This document shows positions 8,600-18,132 of a stretch of 64,000 nucleotides of DNA, piece by piece. A program made the position numbers and the translations under genes. Below the pieces are notes generated by a model, which was not told where the DNA came from, made no database searches, and was given only the letters and a program-made list of their open reading frames with translations. Numbering within the stretch: the first letter of the stretch is position 1; every line of letters begins with the position of its first letter. Source of the DNA: Leishmania infantum JPCM5 (Eukaryota > Euglenozoa > Kinetoplastea > Trypanosomatida > Trypanosomatidae); the NCBI RefSeq assembly GCF_000002875.2, contig NC_009408.2, forward strand, positions 286,501-350,500, written 5' to 3'.

Positions 8600-11500
8600 A
8601 TGGCGGCAGCCGCGTCACCGTTCTCGCTGCCTCGTGCGCGGTTGCCAGCGCTGCAGCAGCTCCCGCTTGACTCCATCACGGTGTACGATACGGCCACCCA
8701 CTGCTACCTGCTCGGCACGGACAGCCTACAGAAGAACTTCCACCTTCTCTCCTGCCGCAAGCACAGCGCTGAGCAAGCACTGTGCCACAACGCTATCAGC
8801 AACAGTAGCGTCGCCGCGGCCACCGTCAGTGATGGACACCAGAACGCCACCGTGTCCGAGTCGGAGGCAGGGCGGGCAGGAGCGGGCACCGCTGCTCCCC
8901 CAAGCGCCTCCCACGCCGAACTGTTTGGCCTTGACGACTTGCACGACTTCACGAGCTACGCTGTCTACTCCCCGACAGAAGCCGGTGCCCTCGTCGACGC
9001 TCTGCGACGGGAGCACGGCCCGACCATGCGCATCCTCCCCGCAGTCGCCTTCCTCGGTGCGGTGCGCTTCACCGCCGGCTATTACGTGGTACTGGCGACG
9101 GAGCGACGCATGGCGGGCTACCTTGGCGTACACCGGCTCTTCGAGGCTGTGAGCGTGGAACTGGTCTCGCTGCAGCTGGATCCTGAATGGGTGGCCGCCG
9201 CAGAGACGCAGGCGCGAAAACGGCTGCAGCAGCTTCGGCGAGGCGGCGGCGTTGGTGCTCGAGGCTTCAAGGCCGGCTACTCCCCGTTTATCTCTACACC
9301 AGAGACAACGGCAGGCTCGCCGTTCGCGCCTTCTACGTTCCGCTCACGCCCCGCCAGGGCTGGCTACGGCCGCAAGGCCGTCACCTCTGGTACGGGCGCC
9401 TCGGTGTCCGCCACCTCGTACATTTTTCAGCGCCGCAGCCTGGAGGAGCTGTATCGGCAGCAGTTCATCACCTCCCTCTCGCGCGCCTCGTCTTTCTTTT
9501 ACTCGCACAGCTACGACCTCACGAATACCCTTCAGCGGAACATGCTGGCGGCAGGGACAGCGGCGACCGACGGGGCCCATCCGATCACCTGCGCGGACAA
9601 CGGAGGGCGGCACCACTTTGAGCGGCGCCCAGGTCGCGTCGCAGCGGCAGATGCCAGGGTGGAGCCCTCCCCGCGAAATCGTCAGCCGCTGCAGCCACGG
9701 ATGCAGTACGTGTGGAACGAATACCTTTTGGAGCCGTGGCAGCGGAACGATCGCAATGCGGAAAGCGTCGACGCCGAGATGAGTGACATAGCCGAGGCCG
9801 ATGTCGGCAGCGGTGACGCGCCGGCAGCCCCGCCCGCCGGTCGTGCAAAACGGGATTCGGCGCCGCAGTACCCATCTGCGCTGTCGCGGTGGTATGTCTT
9901 CCTCGTGCATGGCTACATTACGCAGCGCGCTGTGGTGGTACGTCAGCCAGCCTTTCGCACGCTTCTCATCACGCTCATCGCGCGTGTCAGCAAGGCGTCG
10001 GCCGGCGTACGCTACCTCCGGCGCGGCCTCAACAGTGACGGGCACGTTGCAAATCACGTTGAGGTGGAGCAGATCATCAGCGACGAGTCTTCGTGGAACT
10101 CTGCCTTCACGGCTGGCACCCTCACCTCCTACGTCCAGCTGCGTGGGTCGGTGCCGGTGCGGTGGTATCACCCACCGACAGCGTCGCGCCTGCTTCCGAA
10201 GCCGCCAATCGTTATAGGCCCGCACGACTCACAGTGGAGTGAGACATGCCTTCACTTTCAGCACCTTCTGGAGCAGTACGGCGCACCCATCTTGGTGCAC
10301 GACCTTCTCAAGCGCAGAGAGAGCAACGCGCGGGAGAGCGTGCTCGGCGACGCGTACCGCGCGGCAGTACGTGCCATGGTCGCCGCTGTGGACCGTTGGA
10401 CCGCCGCCACGGGCGCTGCGACCGCCTGCCGGGACGGTGCGGAGAGAGGTAACACAAGCGAGCCACGCGTCTGCGGCGCTGACGTTCTCCAGTACGAGTC
10501 TACTGACCTCCGCAGTCTCAGCCAGCTCGCGTGGAACACGATGACGGCCGTGGCAGAGCAGCACTTCAGCGCAGTCCGCTGCTTTGTCAGCAGGCGATGC
10601 TGCCCGGCCGCCACTCTTGAGCGGCACGCACAGTGTGCTTCTCTCCTCGATAGCAGTGACGTGCTCATGACGGGTGACACCAGCGAGGTCGCCGAAGCAC
10701 ACGGCAGACGCATCAACGGCGACGGCGGAGATGCCGAGGTTGTTCAGCTGCAGCGCGGTGTGGTCCGCAGCAACTGTCTCGACTGCATCGACCGCACTAA
10801 CCTTGGTCAGCTTTTCCACGGCCTCCATGCTCTGGGAGAGCAGCTGTCCGCGCTCGGCCTGCTGCGGCACGCAGCGGACGTATGTGACTCTCCAGCGGTA
10901 ACGGAGATGCTGCTTGAGATGTACCTGGCCATGGGCGACGCCATAGCCACCCAGTACGGCGGCTCCGCCCAGGTCGGCGCTGGCGTGCTGCACCGCGGCG
11001 CAGGTTGGGATCAGCTGATGGGGGTGAAGCGCCTCTACCACAACGTCATGGGTGATCGTGACAAGCAGGAGGCAATGAACCTTCTGCTCGGCCGCAAGCA
11101 GCCGCAGCCCCGCCGTGGCTCACGCGCCTGCAACGCAGAGATGCACAGCCCTGGCCAAATGGCCCCGCTCTCACTTGCCCAGACCTCCCCATCATCCACG
11201 GCGCCGTCGCTGAGCGCCTCCATCACGTCTGCGTCGCCAGCGGTAGCGGCTGCGTTGGCTGGCGTGGGCCGCGGCCCGCTTGCAAGCGAGGATGCCGTGA
11301 CACCGTCGGCATCCTTCTTCTCTGGAATCCGTCAGACGGCCTCGCGGTGGTGGAGCGAAGCAACTTCGTCGGCGTCGTCTTCTGGGGCGGCGGTGGCGGC
11401 CGCGGAGGCAGAGGCAGAGGCCGACTACTACGAGCAAGTCTCCAGCGCCCCACGGCTGCCTCTGGCCGGTCTGCTGACGTCGTGGTGGGTGCAGCCGCTA

Positions 11501-14500
11501 CGCCGCTTCGACGAGTGGTGTGCTGCATGTGGTGCCAGTGCACTGCGGGGCGCCACGAGGAATAGCAAGATGGCAGACGCCCCGAGCGTGTGGCCTTTAG
11601 GAGCAGTTGCTACCCCGAAGGCGCCGCGCAGCTCCTTGGCTCACTCAGATGCGCCTTTCTCCTCTCCCGCATCGACGCTCGCCTCCTCGACAAGCTCCCG
11701 CGCCAGTGTGCTGACGAGCGCGGCCGTGGCGTCGGCCGGCGCCTACGGCGGAGACGAGCTTGCGCTTCGCCTTCTAGCTGCCGAGACGCAGGCGCAGGAA
11801 CGTTGGAAGCTCTTCATTGCCAATGTGGAGCGACAAGCTTGCCTCGCCCCAGCGCGGCGCGACGCTGCCACGCAGCTCTACCACGACAGACGTAGGGGGG
11901 TGCCGCATGGCGACGGGAACGACGATACCGCTGCAGCACCGTCCCTGCCTTTACTCTTCTCTTCAGTCCCGGCGGGCACCCCCGCTAGCGACGCGTCGGC
12001 GCCGTCACGCACGATGCAGTGGTCTCTCGTAAGCAGTGCCACGTCGTTGACTGCGCGTGCAGCGGCCGCCGCTGGCAGCGCGGAGGCAGGTGCCCTGTCC
12101 CGTGCAGGATATGCAACGGTGGCATCGGCGGAGCTCGCGCCTCTGCCCCCCTCGGCACCGTTGTTGGCCGCTCCGCCGTGCCTCTTCGCTGAGCCGTGGG
12201 TTCTTCTCCGCACGACGATGCACGTGTTGCCCGTCGAAAGCGTCGCCGCTTCAGAGTGCCGGCCGACCCGGACATCGACTGCCTCTGCTGCTGCGTTGTG
12301 CTCTGGTGGCTTTGTGCGATCGGGTAAGAAGCGTGCTGCGATTTACAGCGTCGGCGATGTTTTGCAGCAAGAGCCGCCGTACAGCGTCGGGCAAGCCGTT
12401 GCGCGCCAGCTCCTTGGCTGTTTCCCGCCTGCCGCCGCGGTCGTCACCGCTCACTCTCGGCGCCAGATGCTGATGGAGCGACATCAGCCCTGGCGGTCGC
12501 CGCAGGAGGTTCATCCACACGACGCCTTCCCAAGCATCGTGCGGAACAGCGCGTTCGCGCTGCAGAATGCAGACCTTGAACGGTTGGCGTACCGGGAGAT
12601 GCTGTGGATAGTAGATGGTGTCGACAGGGCGGCAGGTGAGGCTCGCGGGGTGTCCGCGGAATCGCTGCAGAGTTCCGCGTCGCCTGCTTCGATGGCGCAG
12701 CCCTCATCACTGCCAGGATGGCCGTGGACTCTCTCCACGCAGGAAGTCGCGGACCGTCAGTTCATAGCGGCTCTGCTCGTGGGTTGGTTTGGTGCGCCGG
12801 CAACGTGGGGGCTAGAGGACATGGTACGAGTGGTGCAGCGCCTCGTCTACCCCGAGCCCTTGCCGGTGGAGGTTCTGCAGGTGCTGCGCAGCAGCCGTGT
12901 GCAGCCGCCACTCGAAGGAGCGGAGCTTCTGTTCGCTGGTGCGCCTGCGAGGGCAGAAGAGGGCGCGGAGGAACGAGAGCAACGCGTGGACGCGGAGACG
13001 AGGCAGTACTGGCATGAGCGACTCGCCGCATCAGTCGGTCAACGAGGTCCGCTCTTCGTCCGCGGTACTGCCGCCGCTGCCTTCAAGCATGCCTCCAGGC
13101 CGACGGCGCCACGGCGAGACCCCGGAGGCAGAGGTGCCCTCCTTAGGCGGACGTCACCCGTGCGCTTTTCCACGCCGTCCACGCCGCTGCCGTACCAGTG
13201 GGATGTGGACGTCCACGCTGGCAGCCCCGTGCAAGCGGCGGTGGCTCTCCTCTGCCGTCTCACGAGCGTTCTACGCTTTGCGGCGCACGACAACACGGCG
13301 AGCGGGGCGTCGGTGAACGGCACGGGCATCGGGCCGGTCGTGATGGCGCGCGGCAACGGAGTAGTCGGGGCCACCTCTATGGCAGCTCCCTGGAGCCACG
13401 TAGTCTCGACGGGTGAGAGTCGCGATGGCGCAAGCGTGAACGTCCTCGCTGTATCGGCGCACGACGCCGACGCTGCGCAGGACGAGGGGGCCGCGCCTGT
13501 CCGCCGTGTGGAAGAGGCGCTTCTCCCCTTACTGGAGGAATGCCCCAACTCTGGCGCGCCCGCATCTGCTTACCTTCCGGGCCTCTTTCCCGAGCATGAG
13601 ACCCTCCCCGACTCGCTGCGTCGGCAGTGGCTCCTGTGCCGTCTCCTGCAGCCCATCTTCGCCCGCTGCGCGCTGACGCCACCAACGCTGCACAGCCTGC
13701 TTCGTGACTTCTTTGCCGAGCTGCTCACTCCCGACGAGGTGAATGGGAAGAATGAGCAGCGGCAACAGCGCCGACGCCGCGAGTACCGCGTCCGCTACAG
13801 CTTTGTGCTGCCCCAGCAGCACGGGCAGCTGCAGCAACAGCCACCGCAGGGGCAAAGCCCCAGCCTGCAACCCTCGGGCGGTAACGCTGCGGATGGCGCT
13901 GGGGGTCGCGGGGATGGATGGTACCTGTACAATCTCTTTTCGGGCAGGCCTACGTCGCTGTCGTCTTCCTCACCGCAGGAGCCGTCGAATGTGGGCAAAG
14001 CCTCCTCATCCCCCACCGCCGCCGCGGCCTCGCGAACGCTAAACATTCCGGCCACGCTGAAGGTGCGGCACTGCTGTTCTGCCTTGGATCTCTACCGCTG
14101 GTCTGTGGCGCACTGTCCGCTCTTCGTGATTCCTTCTGAGGACGAGCCGAGCGGCGTGTCCGTGGTTTCCGGAAACAGCAGCATCGCGAGCAGGAACATC
14201 GCAGCGGCTGCGTGGCACCTGCTCTGGTGGGCAATCGACAACAACTTTCTCATTCCTGTAGTGCGCCGCCGCGGCCAGGCGACGCTCGAAATGCTAGCGG
14301 ATGAGACAGCACTCTTCTGCGTGAAGCGCGACGTTGCGCGCGTCGCGCTGAACGTAGAGCGCCGCTGCCACGATGACGTCTGGCGACCGCAGCAACCGGA
14401 AGCGCTGACCAACTCTGGGAAAGAGGTGCCTGGCTCCAGCGCCATCTATGGAGTCGATCTCGCCCCATCGATGCTGCGGCTGCACCGGCCCCTTCGTCGC

Positions 14501-16813
14501 AGCGCTCTCGCCGGCATCTTGACGCTGAGCGAAAATCTGGCGAGTCTCGGGCTGCGTGCCGCGACGCAGGTGCAGGAGTTTTTCCGCGTTCGCACCGTGC
14601 ACGGCTGGGTGCGGCAGTCCCTCGGCGCCAGCTCTGGCACTACGGTCGCTCTCTTCGGCGGCCGCGCCGTTGGTGCAACGGGAGTGGTAGACTCCTCCCC
14701 CGTGGCCAGCGCCAGCAGCGGCTCCAGCGCTGCCACAGCAGCCGCTGTCGTTCGACGTTTTCACCGGCTCGCTGTGGACTGCCTACAGAGCGTGCAGAGT
14801 GCCATGGCAGCGCTTCAGCACATGTCTCTCGAGGTTCTTGCGAGGGACGCCGCCATGCACGACTACATCAGCTTCTTTGTGAACGTGTACAATGCCGCCT
14901 ACGTAGCGGCGTGGCTGACCAATGTGAAGGAGCTGGTGGGTAACGGCGCCGCAGCGGCAACGGCTGACACGAACTCACCCGCGAAGAGCAGCCATCACCA
15001 ACACCAGGGTGCTCTTCGCGCGCCGATACCACGCACCATCGATCTCTTCCCGCTGCCCACCTTGTGCAACACGAGCTACGCCTGCTTCATGCACGCCTAC
15101 GGCGTCGTCATTGGCGGCGTGTTTGTGAGCCTCGAAGAGATGAAATACGGTATCCTGGGCGGAAACCGAGCTCCGCCCCACTGCGACCTGCCGCTGTGGC
15201 CCCCAATTGGGGGCAATGGTGCCAATCCGTGTCGCCCCTCTAGCAGTCAGCGGTCGAGCGAGCTGGACTGGCAACAGCAGATGCAGCGACTTGTTCCGCT
15301 GCACCTGCGCGCTGACGTGCCCGAGGCGGCGCGGATCAATGCCCTTCGGCGTCATCCGCACCTGCAAGAAGCGCTCGACTTCATCGACATGTGCGAGGCG
15401 CTCGCCCCCTCCACATCGCACATGCACGATGCTTGCGCTGAGAGGGACGGGGCACACGCAGTGTCGGCGAAGGCACGGCTCTCCTCGCACGAACAGGGTG
15501 CCGTGCGGAACCCAAGTGGCAGCTGTCGCGCCCCTTCCGTGTTGCAGCCCTCGCCGGCCCCTTCCCTCGGCACCGTGGCGGCCGCAGCAGCGGCAACGGA
15601 CTCGGCTAGGCGAAGCCTACGTGTGTCGTCGTCGCTGCCGCCGGACACTTCATCAGCGCGAGGGCCGGGCTGCCAAGGTGATGGTGGCCCTCAGCCGCGC
15701 CGACGCCACGAGCTTGTTGATGTGTGGAGCGTCGATGTCGTGCGTTACTTGCCGTTCCGCATCCTGCTTCAGCTCATCGACACCTATCTACCGCCGCCGG
15801 TGCTTCACCTGTGCGCCGGCAGCGTCGATGCAGAGTGGAAGGAGAGCTCTGTGGATGTCACCGGCGACGATGATGGCAGCGGTGCAGCAGGCAGCAGCAG
15901 CCCCGTCCTGCTCGACGGAAGAGACCGTGTACCGTGGTATCTGCAGCCGATCTTCAACCCCACGCCGCTGGTGCACACCGCCTTGCAGAGCTCCAAGCTC
16001 GGCGCCACCTACGCTGTTGCCCACGATGGCGACGGACCGGCGGCCGGCATGTTGACGCCACAGGTCAGCCAAGACGCAAACGGTGTGCTGCTGCAGCCGT
16101 CTCGCATGTGGAGCAGTCCTTCATACTACGTCGTCGGCGGCGACGGCATCAGCGGTGATGAAGCCGTGAGCCACTCCTTCCAACTCCTGCAAGCGCTGGC
16201 AGGCTCCTACCTCGGCGCCGGCCTCTACCACCCCATCAGCCTTGGCACCACGGATGGCAGCGCTGAGGATGCTTCGCCGCGTGCTCCAACGCAGCACCTG
16301 TGTCTCCCCCTTCACTCTGGCGATGCCTTCACGCAGCTGCGCGCGACGGAGGCAGCCTTCCGCAGTGCCCTCCTCACCACTGACCCGCACCTGTTTTGTG
16401 ACGCCGCCGCACCACCACCATCCACCAAGTCGCCCGTGGCGTCGGCGACGTTTTGGCGCTCGTCCCAGCCGCCGCCGCTGTCTTTGCCGACTGCCTCTTC
16501 GCAACCGCACCATCTGCGCGGTCGTGGCGGTGCCGCCGGCATGCACACAAGCGCAGCTGGCCCCGGCGCCAGACTGATCTTTGGCGGCTCTGGCAGCTCC
16601 GCCACATCTTGCTCTGCCACCCTGCAGAGCGCCATGAAGCCTCTCTTGTACGAGTGGTGTCGGTCGGTAGAGAAGGAGATGAGCAACTCTACCCTTCTCT
16701 CCCAACCTGGGTGGCAAATGCGGGTAACGCTCCAAATGGTGCGGCTGCTCGAGGAGTCCTACGCGTCGGGGAGGGCAGTGCGAGCAGCACAAGCGGCGAT
16801 GCAGTCTGGCTAG
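8600..16813 (+). CDS. Giant Sac-domain phosphoinositide phosphatase with C-terminal DUF547
   Basis: This encodes 2737 residues. Residues ~107-860 form a Sac phosphatase domain interrupted by Ser/Gly-rich inserts: an N-terminal lobe with AGYYVVLAT, the segment RASSFFYSHSYDLTNTLQ, WNEYLLEPW, a long LVHGYITQR region, and the catalytic motif RSNCLDCIDRTN with nucleophile C726 and its CX5RT signature. Sac enzymes hydrolyse phosphate from phosphoinositides on membranes. The middle (~860-1800) is mostly Ala/Ser-rich with a few conserved hydrophobic blocks. Residues ~1828-1920 weakly resemble a DEP domain. Residues ~2040-2200 match DUF547: DYISFFVNVYNAAYV, then YGVVIGGVFVSLEEMKYGIL. A further conserved strand set (VDVVRYLPFRILLQLID) follows near 2380. 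No transmembrane segment is visible, so membrane recruitment would be peripheral. The start is ATG in a good context. Sac identity is firm; DUF547 is good; DEP is tentative. Confidence 0.92.
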   Translation: MAAAASPFSLPRARLPALQQLPLDSITVYDTATHCYLLGTDSLQKNFHLLSCRKHSAEQALCHNAISNSSVAAATVSDGHQNATVSESEAGRAGAGTAAPPSASHAELFGLDDLHDFTSYAVYSPTEAGALVDALRREHGPTMRILPAVAFLGAVRFTAGYYVVLATERRMAGYLGVHRLFEAVSVELVSLQLDPEWVAAAETQARKRLQQLRRGGGVGARGFKAGYSPFISTPETTAGSPFAPSTFRSRPARAGYGRKAVTSGTGASVSATSYIFQRRSLEELYRQQFITSLSRASSFFYSHSYDLTNTLQRNMLAAGTAATDGAHPITCADNGGRHHFERRPGRVAAADARVEPSPRNRQPLQPRMQYVWNEYLLEPWQRNDRNAESVDAEMSDIAEADVGSGDAPAAPPAGRAKRDSAPQYPSALSRWYVFLVHGYITQRAVVVRQPAFRTLLITLIARVSKASAGVRYLRRGLNSDGHVANHVEVEQIISDESSWNSAFTAGTLTSYVQLRGSVPVRWYHPPTASRLLPKPPIVIGPHDSQWSETCLHFQHLLEQYGAPILVHDLLKRRESNARESVLGDAYRAAVRAMVAAVDRWTAATGAATACRDGAERGNTSEPRVCGADVLQYESTDLRSLSQLAWNTMTAVAEQHFSAVRCFVSRRCCPAATLERHAQCASLLDSSDVLMTGDTSEVAEAHGRRINGDGGDAEVVQLQRGVVRSNCLDCIDRTNLGQLFHGLHALGEQLSALGLLRHAADVCDSPAVTEMLLEMYLAMGDAIATQYGGSAQVGAGVLHRGAGWDQLMGVKRLYHNVMGDRDKQEAMNLLLGRKQPQPRRGSRACNAEMHSPGQMAPLSLAQTSPSSTAPSLSASITSASPAVAAALAGVGRGPLASEDAVTPSASFFSGIRQTASRWWSEATSSASSSGAAVAAAEAEAEADYYEQVSSAPRLPLAGLLTSWWVQPLRRFDEWCAACGASALRGATRNSKMADAPSVWPLGAVATPKAPRSSLAHSDAPFSSPASTLASSTSSRASVLTSAAVASAGAYGGDELALRLLAAETQAQERWKLFIANVERQACLAPARRDAATQLYHDRRRGVPHGDGNDDTAAAPSLPLLFSSVPAGTPASDASAPSRTMQWSLVSSATSLTARAAAAAGSAEAGALSRAGYATVASAELAPLPPSAPLLAAPPCLFAEPWVLLRTTMHVLPVESVAASECRPTRTSTASAAALCSGGFVRSGKKRAAIYSVGDVLQQEPPYSVGQAVARQLLGCFPPAAAVVTAHSRRQMLMERHQPWRSPQEVHPHDAFPSIVRNSAFALQNADLERLAYREMLWIVDGVDRAAGEARGVSAESLQSSASPASMAQPSSLPGWPWTLSTQEVADRQFIAALLVGWFGAPATWGLEDMVRVVQRLVYPEPLPVEVLQVLRSSRVQPPLEGAELLFAGAPARAEEGAEEREQRVDAETRQYWHERLAASVGQRGPLFVRGTAAAAFKHASRPTAPRRDPGGRGALLRRTSPVRFSTPSTPLPYQWDVDVHAGSPVQAAVALLCRLTSVLRFAAHDNTASGASVNGTGIGPVVMARGNGVVGATSMAAPWSHVVSTGESRDGASVNVLAVSAHDADAAQDEGAAPVRRVEEALLPLLEECPNSGAPASAYLPGLFPEHETLPDSLRRQWLLCRLLQPIFARCALTPPTLHSLLRDFFAELLTPDEVNGKNEQRQQRRRREYRVRYSFVLPQQHGQLQQQPPQGQSPSLQPSGGNAADGAGGRGDGWYLYNLFSGRPTSLSSSSPQEPSNVGKASSSPTAAAASRTLNIPATLKVRHCCSALDLYRWSVAHCPLFVIPSEDEPSGVSVVSGNSSIASRNIAAAAWHLLWWAIDNNFLIPVVRRRGQATLEMLADETALFCVKRDVARVALNVERRCHDDVWRPQQPEALTNSGKEVPGSSAIYGVDLAPSMLRLHRPLRRSALAGILTLSENLASLGLRAATQVQEFFRVRTVHGWVRQSLGASSGTTVALFGGRAVGATGVVDSSPVASASSGSSAATAAAVVRRFHRLAVDCLQSVQSAMAALQHMSLEVLARDAAMHDYISFFVNVYNAAYVAAWLTNVKELVGNGAAAATADTNSPAKSSHHQHQGALRAPIPRTIDLFPLPTLCNTSYACFMHAYGVVIGGVFVSLEEMKYGILGGNRAPPHCDLPLWPPIGGNGANPCRPSSSQRSSELDWQQQMQRLVPLHLRADVPEAARINALRRHPHLQEALDFIDMCEALAPSTSHMHDACAERDGAHAVSAKARLSSHEQGAVRNPSGSCRAPSVLQPSPAPSLGTVAAAAAATDSARRSLRVSSSLPPDTSSARGPGCQGDGGPQPRRRHELVDVWSVDVVRYLPFRILLQLIDTYLPPPVLHLCAGSVDAEWKESSVDVTGDDDGSGAAGSSSPVLLDGRDRVPWYLQPIFNPTPLVHTALQSSKLGATYAVAHDGDGPAAGMLTPQVSQDANGVLLQPSRMWSSPSYYVVGGDGISGDEAVSHSFQLLQALAGSYLGAGLYHPISLGTTDGSAEDASPRAPTQHLCLPLHSGDAFTQLRATEAAFRSALLTTDPHLFCDAAAPPPSTKSPVASATFWRSSQPPPLSLPTASSQPHHLRGRGGAAGMHTSAAGPGARLIFGGSGSSATSCSATLQSAMKPLLYEWCRSVEKEMSNSTLLSQPGWQMRVTLQMVRLLEESYASGRAVRAAQAAMQSG

Positions 16814-18132
16814 GCGGTGCCGAGCAAGTAAAAAAGAAAGCGCGACGCATCGGCGCTTGAAGTTCTGTATTGAATGAGGGAGTCATCGTCGCACCTCCAA
16901 CTGCCGCGGCGCTCTCCCCACGCCTTCATGCCCCATCCTGCGCTCTCCAGTGTCACGTGAAACGCCGTGAGCTACGGTCGCCGCCGCCCCTCCCCCCCCC
17001 CTTCGTTCCTTCAGCCCTTCTTGTATTGCCTTCTCGTGTCACGCCGGCTCCGCTGTGCACTCAACCGTCCAGTCGGCTCCCTGCTCCCGTCCTCTTTTCT
17101 GTGCCATCGATGGCAGGGCGGGGTAGGGTGGGCCAACCGCCCACACAGTGCGCGGTGTCACAAGGTCCAGCACCAACCACACACTCTCTGTGTGGGAGGA
17201 AGCCAAGCAGCCCCTCCTTATCTCCTGCCAATGCCGAGCCATCTCTGGTGGTGGCAAGGCAAGGCACCTACGGCGCAGGGAGGTCAGAGCGATTTACGGC
17301 TGCTGATGTCTGCGGTCGGGTTAATGAATAGCGTTGCGCCGGAGCGACCTGCGGCAGTGCGCACGCTTGTGCCATGCAGGTGATGGGCGAAGTGTCAGCG
17401 CAACTTGAGCGCATCTCACCCAGCCCTCACGCTGCCCTGCGGGTGGAGAGGACCCTGGACCCACCCCTGCAGGGGATGCACCAAGGTGTGGCAACCTGCC
17501 TGATGGGCGCTGCTGTGAGGCGACCTGCAGAGCAGGTGGGTGGTGAGTAGGATTTGATTGCAGAGGCGCTGCTCCCATAGCGGAGTCGGCGCATTGGTGT
17601 AGCGAGCGTGTGTCCCGCGCTGCTTCGCGCCACGCGGATGGGGACCCTTGTGACGGGGCCGGTGCTGCAGGGGAGGGGTCGGCGTGGTGTTTGGCCCGCA
17701 CTCCTTCGATGGCAACCGAAGCGGGCACAGGCTGGAAAGCGAATGCAGAATATGTCTCTTCGCGAAGTCGCACCCTTCACCGCTGAGCTCTTCCTCCTCT
17801 GCCGTGGAGTGCCTCCCCTCCCCCCACCACCACCACGTACCCTCACTCTCGCGTCTACCGTCCGTCACCCGTGGGCTTCTCCTTTAGTGGAATCACTGAT
17901 CGTGCAGGAAACATCAGATGAGCCGCACGTTGGCAAGCGGCGGCTCACAAGTTCTGCCGTGACGCTGCACAGCATGTGGTACGCGCACCCTTGCATCTCT
18001 GAACTCCCCCCTCCTTCTCCTCCTCCTCGCCATCTCTCTCTGTCGCGCGCGCACACACACACACCGCCATTAGGGAGCCGAAAAGGGAAAACGAAAGGTG
18101 TGTAGCTTACTCATTGGAAAAACAGTAGCACA
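16814..18132. other. Intergenic spacer with a GC-rich block
   Basis: About 1.3 kb. The first part is pyrimidine-rich, with a run of nine C around 16989. The middle (about 17125-17750) has a different, mixed GC-rich composition and is listed separately as a possible degenerate retroposon. The end has a (CA)n tract near 18050-18063 and a pyrimidine tract around 17999-18043 suitable for trans-splicing of the next gene. Confidence 0.5.
17125..17750 (+). mobile_element. Possible SIDER-type degenerate retroposon
   Basis: This block differs from the surrounding CA/TG and pyrimidine tracts: it is GC-rich, of mixed sequence and non-coding. It lies in the presumed 3' UTR of the Sac gene, the usual location of Leishmania SIDER elements, and has about their size. 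Phrases such as GCAGGTGATGGGCGA, CCCTGCGGGTGGAGAGGACC and GTGAGGCGACCTGCAGAG look familiar from Leishmania 3'-UTR repeats, but this is recollection, not alignment. A 7-bp stem hairpin (CCACACA/TGTGTGG) lies at 17177-17195. No second copy was noticed in this window. Confidence 0.4.

Noticed and set aside
17608..18105. 165-codon plus-strand ORF after the possible SIDER block
   Set aside because: It crosses from the GC-rich block into CT and CA repeats with no protein character.
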